Below, one piece after another: positions 16,178-25,446 of a stretch of 64,000 nucleotides of DNA. Position 1 is the first letter of the stretch. The number at the start of each line of letters is the position of its first letter. Under the pieces are notes generated by a model. That model searched no databases and was not told the origin of the DNA. It was given only the letters and a program-made list of their open reading frames with translations. The position numbers were made by a program, and so were the translations under genes. The stretch is from Pseudomonadota bacterium. Lineage in GTDB: Bacteria; Desulfobacterota; Desulfovibrionia; Desulfovibrionales; Desulfomicrobiaceae. The DNA lies in assembly GCA_018902545.1 (NCBI GenBank), contig JAHIQM010000014.1, positions 102,693-166,692 of the forward strand. Direction: 5' to 3'.

Positions 16178-16734
16178 ATGACCCTCTTGTCATCTCCTTG
16201 AGCCCCAGGGCTGGCGGCAACAGCGATCAGGCCGCTGCGCTTTTCGCCCGCAGCCTGGACCTGTCGCCTCGCCCCGTTTTCCTGCGCGACCATGTGCTTG
16301 AGCCCTGCACCGGGTGTGGTGCCTGCGCCGACGACGGCCGGTGCAGGATCGGCGCGGACGGAGCCGAAGAGCTGTTCACGCGCCTTGATTCCGCCTGCGG
16401 CGTGGTGCTGACCGCCCCGGTCTATTTCTATCATCTGCCAAGTCAGGCCAAGGCCTGGATCGATCGCGCCCAGTCCAGATACATGGCCCGGCAAAGGGGG
16501 CTGCGTCTGCCCGGGTTCGTCCGGCCCGCATATGTCGTGCTGGTGGCGGGAAGGACGCGGGGCGAGCATCTTTTTGCGGGCATTCTGCCGACCTTGCGCT
16601 ATTTTCTGGAAGTTTTCGATTTGCGCATGGAGAACACCTTGTGCCTGCGCGGGCTCGACCAAGCCGAGGATTTTTCCCGGGATCGCGCGGCCGCGGATGC
16701 CGTGCGCGACCTGGCCCGGAGCAGCGGATGGTAG
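16174..16734 (+). CDS. NAD(P)H-dependent FMN reductase-like flavoprotein with a cysteine cluster
   Basis: A 186-residue flavodoxin-fold protein. The start overlaps the stop of the gene before it (ATGA). N-terminal VISLSPRAGGNSDQAAALFA is the phosphate-binding loop of the NADPH-dependent FMN reductase family. EPCTGCGACADDGRC (~48-62) is an iron-sulfur-type cluster like that of iron-sulfur flavoproteins. APVYFYHLPSQAKAWIDR is the typical second FMN contact. It is likely a cytosolic electron-transfer or quinone/disulfide reductase. A seven-base overlap joins it to the ComF-like gene, so the group is one operon. Confidence 0.83.
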   Translation: MNDPLVISLSPRAGGNSDQAAALFARSLDLSPRPVFLRDHVLEPCTGCGACADDGRCRIGADGAEELFTRLDSACGVVLTAPVYFYHLPSQAKAWIDRAQSRYMARQRGLRLPGFVRPAYVVLVAGRTRGEHLFAGILPTLRYFLEVFDLRMENTLCLRGLDQAEDFSRDRAAADAVRDLARSSGW

Positions 16735-17450
16735 GGGCCCTCTCCCGGGTGCTTGCCTCCGTGCTGCACGCCGCCGGGCGGCGTTGCCAGTATTGCGCGG
16801 CGGTGCTCAGGCATGCCGGGGATTTTCCCCTCTGTCCGGACTGCCGCGAACTTCTTGCCCCGCGTGTCGGCGGCTATTGCCCCGACTGCGGCATCTGCTA
16901 CGCGGACCCCGCCGCCCCCGTTTACTCGTGTCTGGCCTGCCGCCGGAGCAAGCCCCCGTGGTCGGCCCTGGCTTTTCACGGACTCTATTCCGGGGCGCTG
17001 CGCGATATCATCCACCGTCACAAATTCAGCCACGATCACGGGCAGGGCCAGCTCCTTGCCCACCTGCTCCGTCAGGCCTGGGACAGGCATGGTTTGGCGC
17101 GGCCGGATTGCATTCTGCCCGTGCCCATGCTGCCCGCCAAGGTCCTCAGCCGGGGCTTCAATCAAAGCGTGGAGCTGGCGCGCATGCTGGGCAAGGCCAC
17201 TGGCCTGGCCCCCAAACCCTGTGGCCTGCGCAAGACCCGCGACACCATGGCCCAGTCGAGCCTGGGCCGGGCCGAGCGTCACCGCAATGTCGCGGGCGCT
17301 TTCAAGGCCGCGACGGACATGACCGGTCAGCATGTGCTGCTCGTCGATGACGTCATGACCACGGGGGCCACTCTGACGGCCTGCGCCGAGGCCTGCCGCG
17401 TTGCCGGGGCCCGGCGCGTAGACATTTTTTTCCTGGGCAGGGCCGTATGA
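16728..17450 (+). CDS. comF: ComF family phosphoribosyltransferase-like protein
   Basis: A 240-residue protein. The ATG at 16728 overlaps the upstream stop by seven bases. Four cysteine pairs form the N-terminal zinc finger (CQYC, CPDC, CPDC, CLAC). The C-terminal part is a type I phosphoribosyltransferase domain with the PRPP motif [20 protein letters not shown]. ComF proteins are linked to DNA uptake in naturally competent bacteria; in many others the role is unclear. The last four bases overlap the start of the sensor kinase. Confidence 0.88.
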   Translation: MVGALSRVLASVLHAAGRRCQYCAAVLRHAGDFPLCPDCRELLAPRVGGYCPDCGICYADPAAPVYSCLACRRSKPPWSALAFHGLYSGALRDIIHRHKFSHDHGQGQLLAHLLRQAWDRHGLARPDCILPVPMLPAKVLSRGFNQSVELARMLGKATGLAPKPCGLRKTRDTMAQSSLGRAERHRNVAGAFKAATDMTGQHVLLVDDVMTTGATLTACAEACRVAGARRVDIFFLGRAV

Positions 17451-20083
17451 AGGGGCTGTTGTCCTGGCACCTTCGGCACCCCAGCCAGCGGCGGATCTTG
17501 TGGATGCTGGTGCTCATGCTGCTCGGGGTCATCGCGCTCGGGGTGAAGGAGGCCCATCGCTACCAGGTCATCCGCGCCCATCAACAACTCATGACGGCCG
17601 AGCAGGCCCATTTGAATCTGGTCCAGACTTTTCGCGTCGAGATGGGCTCGGCGCTGCTCGGCTTTGAGCGGCTGGCTTCGGTCAAGGATCTGCCGGGGCT
17701 GCTTGAGCTTGAAGCAAAGATCGACAGCGCCCTGACCCGGGCGCGCGGTGTTCTGGTCGTGATGCACCAGGGCGGAGAGTTTCGCCCTGGCGATGCCGGA
17801 GACCAGACTTTCGTCCAGAACATGACCCTTGCCCGGCCCATGCCGCCCGAACTGCTCGGCGAGGCATCGAAGCTTGTTCTCCTGGTGCAGGGCATTGCGG
17901 ATAACGGCCACTTCATGGTCAGCAATTTCCTGCACGCCATGCAGGTGCCCAAAAAGGGCGGCGCGGCTCCCGACATGACGCCTGTCCTTGAGCAGGCGCT
18001 GCTTCTTGTCGAGCAGGCGTCGGTAATCTCCGACGCCCTCCAGTTCGACATCAGGAGCCGGGTGGACGGGCTTGTCGAGGCCCATCAGCACAATGCCGAC
18101 CGCCTTCTGGCCATGACCGGCGGACTGGTGGTGCTCCTGCTGGCGGGCATGGTCACGCTGTGCGTCCGCAGCATGGCCGCTTTTGCAAGCCTGCTCGACT
18201 CTCGCGAGAAAGATGGCGCGGCTGTGGTCGAAGCCAACGCGGGCATGGAAAGAATTCTCGAAGCCTTGCCGGTGGGCATCGCCATTCTGGGCCAGGATCG
18301 CATCATCCGCCGGGTCAACCTCGCTGCGACCAATCTGCTCGACATTGAGCCCGGCTGGTTTTTCGAGCGACGTGTGCCCTGGGACATGTTTTATGAAGAT
18401 GTTCAACCGGATGATCCCGATCGACAGCCCCGGGTCGAATTCGAGCATGAGGTGCGCATGCGTGCGCTGGAAGGTCGCGCCCTGGATGTCATTAAGAGCT
18501 CTATCCCGGTCATTTTGCAGGGCGAGACCCTCATCCTTGAAGTGTTCATGGACGTGACCCAGCGCAAGCAGGCCGAGCGGGAACTCCTGCAGGAAAAATC
18601 GCGGCTGGAATCCCTCCTGGCCGGAATCAACGAAGGCGTGGTCCTGACTGGCGAGGACGGAGCCGTCATCGAGGCCAACGGGAGCTTGTGCCGCATTCTG
18701 GGCCGCGAGCCCGCCGACCTGCTGGGCCGCAAGGTCTGGGAGCTGTTTCCAGACGGCATTCTCGGGACGGAGATGGAGCAGGGGCTGCGCGCCCTGCAGG
18801 CCGATCCCGGCGTCCGTCTGCGGGATATTCAACTGGAATCCTTCCGGGACATGGCCCTGGTGGTCCGCATGCAGCCGGTTCTCGGCGAGACGGCTTTCGG
18901 GGGCATGATCGTCAGCGTCATCGAGGTCACGGACATTGTCGACGCCAGGCGCAGGGCCGAGGCCGCCTCGCAGGCCAAGAGCATGTTCCTGGCCAACATG
19001 AGCCACGAAATCCGCACGCCCATGAATTCCATCCTCGGCCACGGGGAATTGCTGGCCCGGACCCCGCTGGACCCGGAGCAGGCCGATTGCGTGAATGGAA
19101 TCCGCGTCTGTGCCGAGAGCCTGCTGGTAATCATTGGCGACATCCTGGATTTTTCCAAGATCGAGGCGGGCATGCTGCGCATCGTGCCCGAGGATGTGGA
19201 TCTTGCTGCGCTGCTGGCGCGGGTGCAGACCATGTTCAGCGAGCAGGCGCATAAAAAGGGGGTTGGCCTGCGCCTTGTCACCTCCGGCCTGCCTGCGGTT
19301 GTGAGTACGGACGCCGGGCGCCTGACGCAGGTCCTGGTCAATCTGATCGGCAACGCCATCAAGTTCACGGAGCGCGGCAGCGTGGAGGTCGCCGTCAATG
19401 GGCGGCCCGGCAACAGCGGAAAGACTGCGCTGCGTTTTTCCGTGCGGGACACGGGCATCGGTATTCCTTTGGCGCGCCAGCAGGGCATTTTCGCATCCTT
19501 TGAGCAGGCCGACGGCTCCTTGACCCGTGAATACGGCGGCACCGGCCTTGGCCTGACCATCGCCAACAGCCTGGTGCGCTTGCTCGGCGGCATCGGTATC
19601 GCCGTGCAGAGTCAGACCGGACAGGGCAGCACGTTTTCCTTCACCCTGGTTTTGAACGTGTCCGCACAGGCTCCGGCGCGGGCAGTATCGACTGTGGAGA
19701 TCGCAGAGCGATCCTTTGCCCGTGTGCGGATTCTGGCTGTAGAGGACAATCCCTTCAATCGTGGTCTGCTGGTAAAGATGCTGAGGACTCTGGACGTGCG
19801 GGACGTCTTTCTTGCCGAGAATGGGCAGGAGGCTGTTGACGCCCTGGGGGGGGGGAAGACCTTCGACATCGTGCTCATGGACATCCAGATGCCGGTCATG
19901 GACGGGCTTGAGGCCACCAGGAAAATACGGGCCATGGGGCTGGACGTGCCGATCATTGCCTTGACCGCGCATGCCCTGGAGTCGGATCAGCGCAAGAGTC
20001 TGGAGGCGGGCATGAACGGGCATCTGGCCAAGCCGTACAGGCTGCAGGACCTGGTCGAAACCCTTGGAACCTGGTGCCCTTGA
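17447..20083 (+). CDS. Hybrid sensor histidine kinase
   Basis: An 878-residue membrane-bound sensor kinase that overlaps comF by four bases. Domains in order: membrane segment ~19-36, periplasmic region, second membrane segment ~222-243, two PAS-like domains (~265-375 and ~385-500), HisKA with the phosphoacceptor His520 in [12 protein letters not shown], an ATPase domain with DTGIGIP and GGTGLGLTI, and a receiver domain ending the protein with Asp812 in [13 protein letters not shown]. No response regulator gene lies beside it, so the partner is unlinked. The stimulus is unknown; neighbours suggest a redox or selenium-linked role only by association. Confidence 0.93.
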   Translation: MKGLLSWHLRHPSQRRILWMLVLMLLGVIALGVKEAHRYQVIRAHQQLMTAEQAHLNLVQTFRVEMGSALLGFERLASVKDLPGLLELEAKIDSALTRARGVLVVMHQGGEFRPGDAGDQTFVQNMTLARPMPPELLGEASKLVLLVQGIADNGHFMVSNFLHAMQVPKKGGAAPDMTPVLEQALLLVEQASVISDALQFDIRSRVDGLVEAHQHNADRLLAMTGGLVVLLLAGMVTLCVRSMAAFASLLDSREKDGAAVVEANAGMERILEALPVGIAILGQDRIIRRVNLAATNLLDIEPGWFFERRVPWDMFYEDVQPDDPDRQPRVEFEHEVRMRALEGRALDVIKSSIPVILQGETLILEVFMDVTQRKQAERELLQEKSRLESLLAGINEGVVLTGEDGAVIEANGSLCRILGREPADLLGRKVWELFPDGILGTEMEQGLRALQADPGVRLRDIQLESFRDMALVVRMQPVLGETAFGGMIVSVIEVTDIVDARRRAEAASQAKSMFLANMSHEIRTPMNSILGHGELLARTPLDPEQADCVNGIRVCAESLLVIIGDILDFSKIEAGMLRIVPEDVDLAALLARVQTMFSEQAHKKGVGLRLVTSGLPAVVSTDAGRLTQVLVNLIGNAIKFTERGSVEVAVNGRPGNSGKTALRFSVRDTGIGIPLARQQGIFASFEQADGSLTREYGGTGLGLTIANSLVRLLGGIGIAVQSQTGQGSTFSFTLVLNVSAQAPARAVSTVEIAERSFARVRILAVEDNPFNRGLLVKMLRTLDVRDVFLAENGQEAVDALGGGKTFDIVLMDIQMPVMDGLEATRKIRAMGLDVPIIALTAHALESDQRKSLEAGMNGHLAKPYRLQDLVETLGTWCP

Positions 20084-20091
20084 ATTTTTTG

Positions 20092-20120
20092 TTGACGCTG
20101 CGAAAATTTCGTCTTATTTG
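20092..20120 (+). promoter_or_regulatory. Sigma70-type promoter of rplU-rpmA
   Basis: -35 TTGACG (20092-20097), a 17-base spacer, -10-like TATTTG (20115-20120). It starts just after the kinase stop (20083) and would begin transcripts near 20127. Confidence 0.6.
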
Positions 20121-20136
20121 CATTCTCCCTCTCGAC

Positions 20137-20162
20137 AGCTGTCCTGCTCCGGACGGCTTTTT
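20137..20162 (+). promoter_or_regulatory. Terminator-like hairpin in the rplU leader
   Basis: Stem AGCTGTCC/GGACGGCT (20137-20144 with 20151-20158, one G-T pair) followed by five T's (20158-20162). It lies about ten bases after the predicted transcript start and about 73 bases before rplU, so it could be an attenuator or simply the terminator of the kinase operon. Confidence 0.5.
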
Positions 20163-20234
20163 AGCGTGATCAGAGTCTTGACGGGGCGCCTCGGAAGAGG
20201 TAGCCACGTCGTTCAATATTTTGGAGGTCGCAAG

Positions 20235-20546
20235 ATGTTTGCAATCGTGGAAACGGGCGGAAAGCAGTTTCGAGTGGAAGAAGGCCGCGTTCTGAAGGTA
20301 GCCAAGCTCGACGTACAGGCCGGTTCAGAGCTTACTCTGGACAAGGTCCTGCTGGTCGGGACCGGCGTCGATGTCAAGATCGGCCAGCCCTTCGTCGACG
20401 GCGCAGCCGTGCAGTGCGAAGTGGTTGAGCATGGTCGTGACAAGAAGATCATCATTTTCAAAAAGAAACGCCGCAAGGATTATCGTAAAAAACAGGGACA
20501 CCGTCAGGATTTTACTACCCTGAAAGTGAAATCCATTCAGGCCTAG
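20235..20546 (+). CDS. rplU: 50S ribosomal protein L21
   Basis: A 103-residue ribosomal protein starting [20 protein letters not shown], the classic L21 N terminus. The ATG has GGAGG seven bases upstream. The C-terminal part [17 protein letters not shown] and then TTLKVKSI is also characteristic. It is followed 15 bases later by rpmA, the conserved L21-L27 pair. Confidence 0.98.
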   Translation: MFAIVETGGKQFRVEEGRVLKVAKLDVQAGSELTLDKVLLVGTGVDVKIGQPFVDGAAVQCEVVEHGRDKKIIIFKKKRRKDYRKKQGHRQDFTTLKVKSIQA

Positions 20547-20561
20547 TGTCGGGAGGAAATA

Positions 20562-20828
20562 ATGGCTCATAAAAAAGCAGGTGGTAGTTCACGCAACGGA
20601 CGCGACAGTGCCGGTCAGCGACTTGGCGTGAAAAAGTTCGGTGGCCAGACGGTTTTGGCGGGCAACATCCTTGTGCGTCAGCATGGCACCAAGGTTCACC
20701 CCGGCGTCAACGTCGGCGTGGGCAAGGATTTCACTCTTTTCGCGCTCATCGACGGCGTTGTGAAGTTTGAAAAGTATACCCGCAAGAACAAGGTCAAGAC
20801 CAGGGTCAATATCGTTCCCGCTGTCTAG
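20562..20828 (+). CDS. rpmA: 50S ribosomal protein L27
   Basis: An 88-residue ribosomal protein ([20 protein letters not shown] start, [20 protein letters not shown] later). The mature N terminus reaches the peptidyl transferase centre. AGGAGG-like sequence lies before the start. The gene forms a transcription unit with rplU and is followed by a clear terminator. Confidence 0.98.
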   Translation: MAHKKAGGSSRNGRDSAGQRLGVKKFGGQTVLAGNILVRQHGTKVHPGVNVGVGKDFTLFALIDGVVKFEKYTRKNKVKTRVNIVPAV

Positions 20829-20853
20829 ATTTTGTTCGGCGAAAGCCTTTTTC

Positions 20854-20891
20854 AAGCCGCTTCAAGAGAGTGCTCTTGGGCGGCTTTTTTT
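20854..20891 (+). terminator. Terminator of rplU-rpmA
   Basis: Stem with outer AAGCCGC/GCGGCTT (20854-20860 with 20880-20886) and inner CAAGAG/CTCTTG pairs, followed by a T-run (20885-20891). It lies before obg, so obg may be read partly by read-through or from its own promoter. Confidence 0.85.
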
Positions 20892-20929
20892 GCTGTCCGG
20901 CGGATATGCGCGCCGGACCTGGAGAGAAC

Positions 20930-21967
20930 ATGAGATTTGTAGATGAAGCCAGGATCATCATCCGTTCCGGAAGCGGTGGTCAGGGTAGTGTTTCGTTCCG
21001 CCGGGAAAAATACGTGCCTCGGGGCGGTCCCGATGGCGGGGACGGGGGCAAGGGCGGCAACATTATCATGCGCGCCAACAACAACCTGCTGACTCTTTAC
21101 GATTATCGCCATGCGTCCATTCAGGAAGCTGAAAGCGGGCGGCCCGGTGGCGGGCGGCTTTGCTATGGCCGAGCCGGGGTGGACAAGGTCGTCGAGGTGC
21201 CGGTGGGTACCCAGGTTTTTGAGCAGGTGGAGGACGGCGAACGCCTTATCGCCGATTTCGTCACGGACGGGCAGGAGATCGTTGTCGCCGAGGGCGGCCG
21301 CGGGGGCAAGGGCAACACGCATTTTAAGTCCTCGGTCACGCAGGTGCCGCGCTTTGCTCAGCCTGGGGAACCGGGCGTGGAAAAATACATCCGCCTGGAA
21401 CTTAAAGTCTTTGCCGACGTTGGACTCCTGGGGCTCCCCAATGCGGGCAAGTCCACACTTATTTCGCGCATTTCCGCAGCCCGGCCGAAAATCGCGGCCT
21501 ATCCCTTTACCACTCTGTCCCCGAACCTGGGCGTGGTCATCGACGAGATGGAACGCAAGCTCGTGGTGGCGGACATTCCCGGTCTCATCGAGGGTGCGCA
21601 CGCGGGCCTGGGCCTGGGGCACACTTTCTTGCGCCACGTGGAGCGGTCACGCTTTTTGGTCCACATCCTGAGCATCGAGGACGTGAACGTGGACGATCCG
21701 CTTTCCGGGTTCCACATCCTTGATGACGAGTTGCGCCAGTTCGATCCGGCCCTGGCCCAGAAGCCGCAGCTGCGGGTCGTCAACAAGATCGACCTGGCAG
21801 ACGAAAAACGCATGGCCGAGGTGCGCGCGGCCTTTGACCACCTCGGGCTCAAGGTGTACTTCATGTCGGCATTGGACGAAACCGGAGTGGACGTGGTGCT
21901 CGAGGCCATGTGGAATCTGCATCTGCAGACCGTCAAGGACGAAACCGAACATGGAACTATCGACTGA
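20930..21967 (+). CDS. obg: GTPase Obg (CgtA)
   Basis: A 345-residue GTPase involved in ribosome assembly and growth control. The start MRFVDEARIIIRSGSGGQGS has GGAGAG before it. The Gly-rich Obg fold (GGPDGGDGGKGGN) is followed by the GTP-binding domain with P-loop GLPNAGKST, switch VVADIPGLIEGAHAGLGLG and NKID. The C-terminal extension is short. Position right after rpmA is the conserved arrangement. The stop overlaps proB by 17 bases. Confidence 0.97.
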   Translation: MRFVDEARIIIRSGSGGQGSVSFRREKYVPRGGPDGGDGGKGGNIIMRANNNLLTLYDYRHASIQEAESGRPGGGRLCYGRAGVDKVVEVPVGTQVFEQVEDGERLIADFVTDGQEIVVAEGGRGGKGNTHFKSSVTQVPRFAQPGEPGVEKYIRLELKVFADVGLLGLPNAGKSTLISRISAARPKIAAYPFTTLSPNLGVVIDEMERKLVVADIPGLIEGAHAGLGLGHTFLRHVERSRFLVHILSIEDVNVDDPLSGFHILDDELRQFDPALAQKPQLRVVNKIDLADEKRMAEVRAAFDHLGLKVYFMSALDETGVDVVLEAMWNLHLQTVKDETEHGTID

Positions 21968-23105
21968 TTGGCGCGAGCAGCGCCGCCGGATTCTTGAGAA
22001 GGCCAAGAGGGTTGTCATCAAAGTCGGCAGCGCGGTGCTGACCACAGAGAAGGGGCTCGACCCCCGGGTGGTGAACCGGCTGGCCGACCAGATTGCGGGG
22101 CTGCACGACCGGGGCCTTGAAATCGTGCTCGTGACCTCCGGGGCCGTGGCTGCCGGGCGCTGCGTGCTTGGCGCGGACAAGGCCCCCGGCTGCATGGTTC
22201 ACAAGCAGGCGGCTTCCGCCGTGGGCCAGAGCCGCCTCATGCACAGCTATGACGAGGCCTTCGCGCACTACGAGAAGATCACGGCGCAGGTCCTCTTGAC
22301 CAGGGACGACCTGCGCAGCCGCGAGCGGTTCCTGAACGCCCGCAACACCATGTGCCGGTTGCTGGACTGGAAGGTCATCCCCATCGTCAATGAGAATGAC
22401 ACCGTGGCCGTGCAGGAGCTCAAGTTCGGCGACAACGACGCCCTCTCCGCCATGGTCGCCAATCTGGTCGGGGCGGATGTGGTCATCAACCTGACCTCCG
22501 CCGACGGCGTGTTCGACGACAATCCTCTGGAAAATCCCGACGCCGGTTTCGTGCCCTGCATCGAAAACATTTCCGAACTCAATCTGCAGTCCATGTGCCG
22601 GGGCAAGACCGGGGCCGGGACCGGCGGCATGCTCAGCAAGCTCATGGCCGCCCGCCGCGCGGCCAGCATCGGCGTCCCGACGCTTATCGTCTCGGGCCGC
22701 CAGAAGCATGTGCTGGAGCGCGTGTTCGATCTGGAGGACCTTGGCACCTGGATCGCGCCGACCCAGAAGATGCTCTCGGGCCGCAAGTTCTGGCTGGCCT
22801 ATCACCTGGACCCGGCCGGGACCATCGTGGTCGACGACGGGGCCGCGCGCGCCCTGACGGGCAAGGGCAAGAGCCTTTTGGCCGCAGGCATCTGCGGTGT
22901 GGAAGGTAACTTCGGCATGGGCGCCCTGGTCAGGATCGTCCGCCTCGACGGCGGCGTGGTGGGTGTTGGGCTTACGAATTTCAAGGCCGTGGAGTTGCGC
23001 AAGATCCAGGGCCTGAGCAGTTCGGAGATCGAAAAGATTCTGGGGCCTTGCCCGCATCAGGAGGTTGTGCACCGCGACAATATGGTGCTGGACAGTTCCC
23101 TGTAA
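21951..23105 (+). CDS. proB: Glutamate 5-kinase
   Basis: A 384-residue enzyme that phosphorylates glutamate in the first step of proline synthesis. The N-terminal amino-acid-kinase domain shows VVIKVGSAVLT, VTSGAVAAGR, QLL-type substrate text (QVLLTRDDL), NENDTVAVQELKFGDNDALS and KTGAGTGGMLSKL. The C terminus (~280-384) is a PUA domain (GTIVVDDGAARALTGKGKSL). The start overlaps obg by 17 bases, so they are co-transcribed. proA is not in the window. A palindromic repeat begins just past its stop. Confidence 0.96.
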   Translation: MELSTDWREQRRRILEKAKRVVIKVGSAVLTTEKGLDPRVVNRLADQIAGLHDRGLEIVLVTSGAVAAGRCVLGADKAPGCMVHKQAASAVGQSRLMHSYDEAFAHYEKITAQVLLTRDDLRSRERFLNARNTMCRLLDWKVIPIVNENDTVAVQELKFGDNDALSAMVANLVGADVVINLTSADGVFDDNPLENPDAGFVPCIENISELNLQSMCRGKTGAGTGGMLSKLMAARRAASIGVPTLIVSGRQKHVLERVFDLEDLGTWIAPTQKMLSGRKFWLAYHLDPAGTIVVDDGAARALTGKGKSLLAAGICGVEGNFGMGALVRIVRLDGGVVGVGLTNFKAVELRKIQGLSSSEIEKILGPCPHQEVVHRDNMVLDSSL

Positions 23106-23106
23106 C

Positions 23107-23228
23107 CGGCTGCCCCAAAACGGCAATCTGCTTCGTCACTGCAGAAAATCCAGATCCTCACGTATGTCTCAATACGCTTTGGGCCTGGATTTTCTTTGTT
23201 CCTCGCATCTCATCATTTTTGAACAGCC
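23107..23228. repeat. Palindromic repeat with ends GGCTG...CAGCC, copy 1
   Basis: Left end GGCTGCCCCAAAACGGC pairs imperfectly with the right end near CATTTTTGAACAGCC, and inside AAAATCCAG pairs with CTGGATTTT. Matches 25261-25398. It lies between the convergent proB and thiamine pyrophosphokinase genes. Confidence 0.75.
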
Positions 23229-23257
23229 TTCCCATCCTGTGTTTTCAGATTTAGCTA

Positions 23258-23900
23258 TCACGAACCGAACAGATGAAACACGAACAGTCGTCCGCTGCGC
23301 ACGGTCACGGTGGCTTGGGCCTCGACGAAGACGTTGCTCATGCCTAAACTGGTGCCAAAGGTCAGGGTTGCGTCGTGGAGCGGGTACTCAAGGCCCGTGA
23401 GGCTCACTCCGCAGGCCTCGGGCGTGGCCGGGAGTAGGGACAGGGTGTCGCCCACCGCGCCGCTTAAGGTCAGGGTTTGATCCGTGAGGTGGATACACTG
23501 CTCCTGGTCCATGATGCAGACCGGGATTCCGGTGGGCAGGCAGCGGGCCAGGAGAAAGAGGTTGCCCAGGGTGTGGTCGAGCCTGCCGCCGGTTGCTCCG
23601 AGGATGGAGATGCTCGAAGCGCCCCGCTCCAGGGCCAGTTCCAGGGCCAATTCCAGATCAGTGGCGTCTTTTTTGGGCGGATGCAGGTGCATCTCCACCC
23701 CCTCATCGCGGTATTGCGCGAGCAGATCCCGGGGAATGGAGTCCATGTCTCCAACCGCAAGATGCGGAAGGATCTGCATGGACGCAAGATGCCTGCTGCC
23801 TCCGTCCACTCCGATCAGGCGTTCGGCGGAGGAGACCATGGCCCGGACTTTGGGCGAAAGTTCAAGGGGGCCGTTGGCCAGGAGAACCCAGTGCATCATT
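23258..23900 (-). CDS. thiN: Thiamine pyrophosphokinase
   Basis: A ~213-residue enzyme that makes thiamine diphosphate from thiamine and ATP. Motifs: VDGGSRHL, VGDMDSIPRDLL, PKKDATDLELALELAL and LGATGGRLDHTLGNLFLL, all diagnostic for the family. GGAGA lies just upstream of two ATGs (23900 and 23897), either of which may be used. An upstream in-frame extension to 25165 only shadows the diguanylate cyclase gene on the other strand. It is divergent from that gene, with a 101-base gap. Confidence 0.93.
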
Positions 23901-24001
23901 TCTCCGCAGTTTGAAGGTTGGGGCGATTCTTGCTGTTTCGGGAGCATCCCAGTAGACTTTTTTTGAATAATCACCTGTCCTGGACAACGCAAGGATGTGC
24001 C

Positions 24002-25258
24002 ATGCCTAACCCTATGCCGAATGTGCTCGTTGTTGACGACAGCAAGATGTTTTTGCAGGTCCTGGTCCAAAGTTTGGAGGAGACCGTCGCGGGCCGCATC
24101 ATTTCCGCCGGTTCTCTGGAAGAGACGCGCGCCTTGCTTGACCAGCATGAGTTTGCCGTGGCCATGCTCGATCTTAACCTCCCCGATGCGCCCCAGGGCG
24201 AGGTGGTCGACCTGGTGCTTGAAAAGGGTATCCCGGTCATTGTTTTTGCCGGGGATTGCACGGACCAGACTCGCGAGCGTCTGTGGTCCAAAAATATCGT
24301 CGATTACGTCCTCAAGGAAGGCGGCGAGAGCTTGCGCTATGCCGTGCGCCAGGCGCGGCGCGTGATCCTGAATCGCGAGATCAAGGTGCTGGTGGTCGAG
24401 GACTCGGAGATGGTCCGGACCATGGTCGCAGGACTCTTGCGTGTTCACCGGTTTCAGGTTTTCGAGGCCGCAAATGGTCGCGAGGGGCTGCAGGTCTTGA
24501 ATGCCAATCCGGACATCCGGCTCATCATCACGGATTACGAGATGCCGGAAATGGACGGGATACGGTTCGTCCGTGCCGTGCGGGCACGTCATCCCAAGGA
24601 AGAGATGGCCATCATCGGCATCTCCAGCCATGAACTGGAATATCTGTCGGCCCGTTTCCTCAAGAGCGGGGCCAACGATTTTCTGACCAAGCCATTTTCG
24701 AGCGAGGAGTTCTACTGCCGGGTCTCCCAGAACATGGACCTGCTGGAATACATCCAGACCATCAAGGACTACTCCGAGAAGGATTATCTGACCGGGCTGT
24801 TCAACCGCCGCTACCTGTTTGCGCAGGGGCCGTCCCGCATTCGCAAGAAGCAGAAGAAGGGCGATGCGGTCTGCCTGGCCATGCTCGATATCGATCATTT
24901 CAAGAAAATAAATGATCAGTACGGCCATGAGATGGGTGATGCCGTGCTGAGGGACCTGGGCGAACAGCTGCTGCGGCATTTTGCTCACCGTGGCATCGCC
25001 GCTCGCCTTGGCGGGGAGGAGTTTTGCCTCCTCCTCGATGACGATGCCACCAGCGTTACGGAATTGCTGGAAGAATTTCGCCAGGAGGTCGCGGGCACGG
25101 ATTTTACTTGCGGCGGGGTCCGATGTTCCTTTTCGCTCAGCATCGGCCTTTGCGCGTCCGCGCATTTGGATATGGAGGCCATGCTCAAGAATGCGGATGA
25201 GGCCCTTTACATGGCAAAGAATAACGGCCGTAACCGGCTTGAAATTTGGAATAAATGA
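24002..25258 (+). CDS. Two-receiver diguanylate cyclase
   Basis: A 418-residue response regulator. Two receiver domains come first: residues ~8-120 (VVDDSKMFLQ, AMLDLNLPD) and ~132-245 (LVVEDSEMVR, IITDYEMPEMDG, KPFSSEEF). The C-terminal GGDEF domain (~255-418) has YLTGLFNRRYLF, AMLDIDHFKKINDQYGHEMG and intact signature RLGGEEF, so it should make c-di-GMP. No RxxD inhibitory site lies just before the signature, suggesting no product inhibition by that route. A histidine kinase is not adjacent. The GTGCC-ATG start has only a weak site. Confidence 0.93.
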   Translation: MPNPMPNVLVVDDSKMFLQVLVQSLEETVAGRIISAGSLEETRALLDQHEFAVAMLDLNLPDAPQGEVVDLVLEKGIPVIVFAGDCTDQTRERLWSKNIVDYVLKEGGESLRYAVRQARRVILNREIKVLVVEDSEMVRTMVAGLLRVHRFQVFEAANGREGLQVLNANPDIRLIITDYEMPEMDGIRFVRAVRARHPKEEMAIIGISSHELEYLSARFLKSGANDFLTKPFSSEEFYCRVSQNMDLLEYIQTIKDYSEKDYLTGLFNRRYLFAQGPSRIRKKQKKGDAVCLAMLDIDHFKKINDQYGHEMGDAVLRDLGEQLLRHFAHRGIAARLGGEEFCLLLDDDATSVTELLEEFRQEVAGTDFTCGGVRCSFSLSIGLCASAHLDMEAMLKNADEALYMAKNNGRNRLEIWNK

Positions 25259-25260
25259 GC

Positions 25261-25398
25261 AGGCTGCTCAAAAATGGCGATCTGCTTCGTCACTGCAGAA
25301 AATCCAGACCCTCGCCTGTCTGAATACTTTTGCGGGCACACGTACGCTTCAGCCCTGGATTTTCTTTGTTCCCCGCATCTCACCATTTTTGAACGCCT
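25261..25398. repeat. Palindromic repeat with ends GGCTG...CGCC, copy 2
   Basis: Left GGCTGCTCAAAAATGGCGAT pairs with the right end ATCTCACCATTTTTGAACG; inner AAAATCCAG/CTGGATTTT also pair. It starts three bases after the cyclase stop, as copy 1 follows proB, so both copies sit at gene 3' ends. Confidence 0.8.
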
Positions 25399-25446
25399 GG
25401 AAATTTGTAATTTTCAACAGCCAGCTAGACACGATCAGAGGTTTGG

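Noticed and set aside
23258..25165. Long minus-strand frame covering thiN plus the antisense of the cyclase gene
   Set aside because: Only 23258-23900 has the motifs and a ribosome site of thiamine pyrophosphokinase; the rest is a shadow of the intact GGDEF gene.
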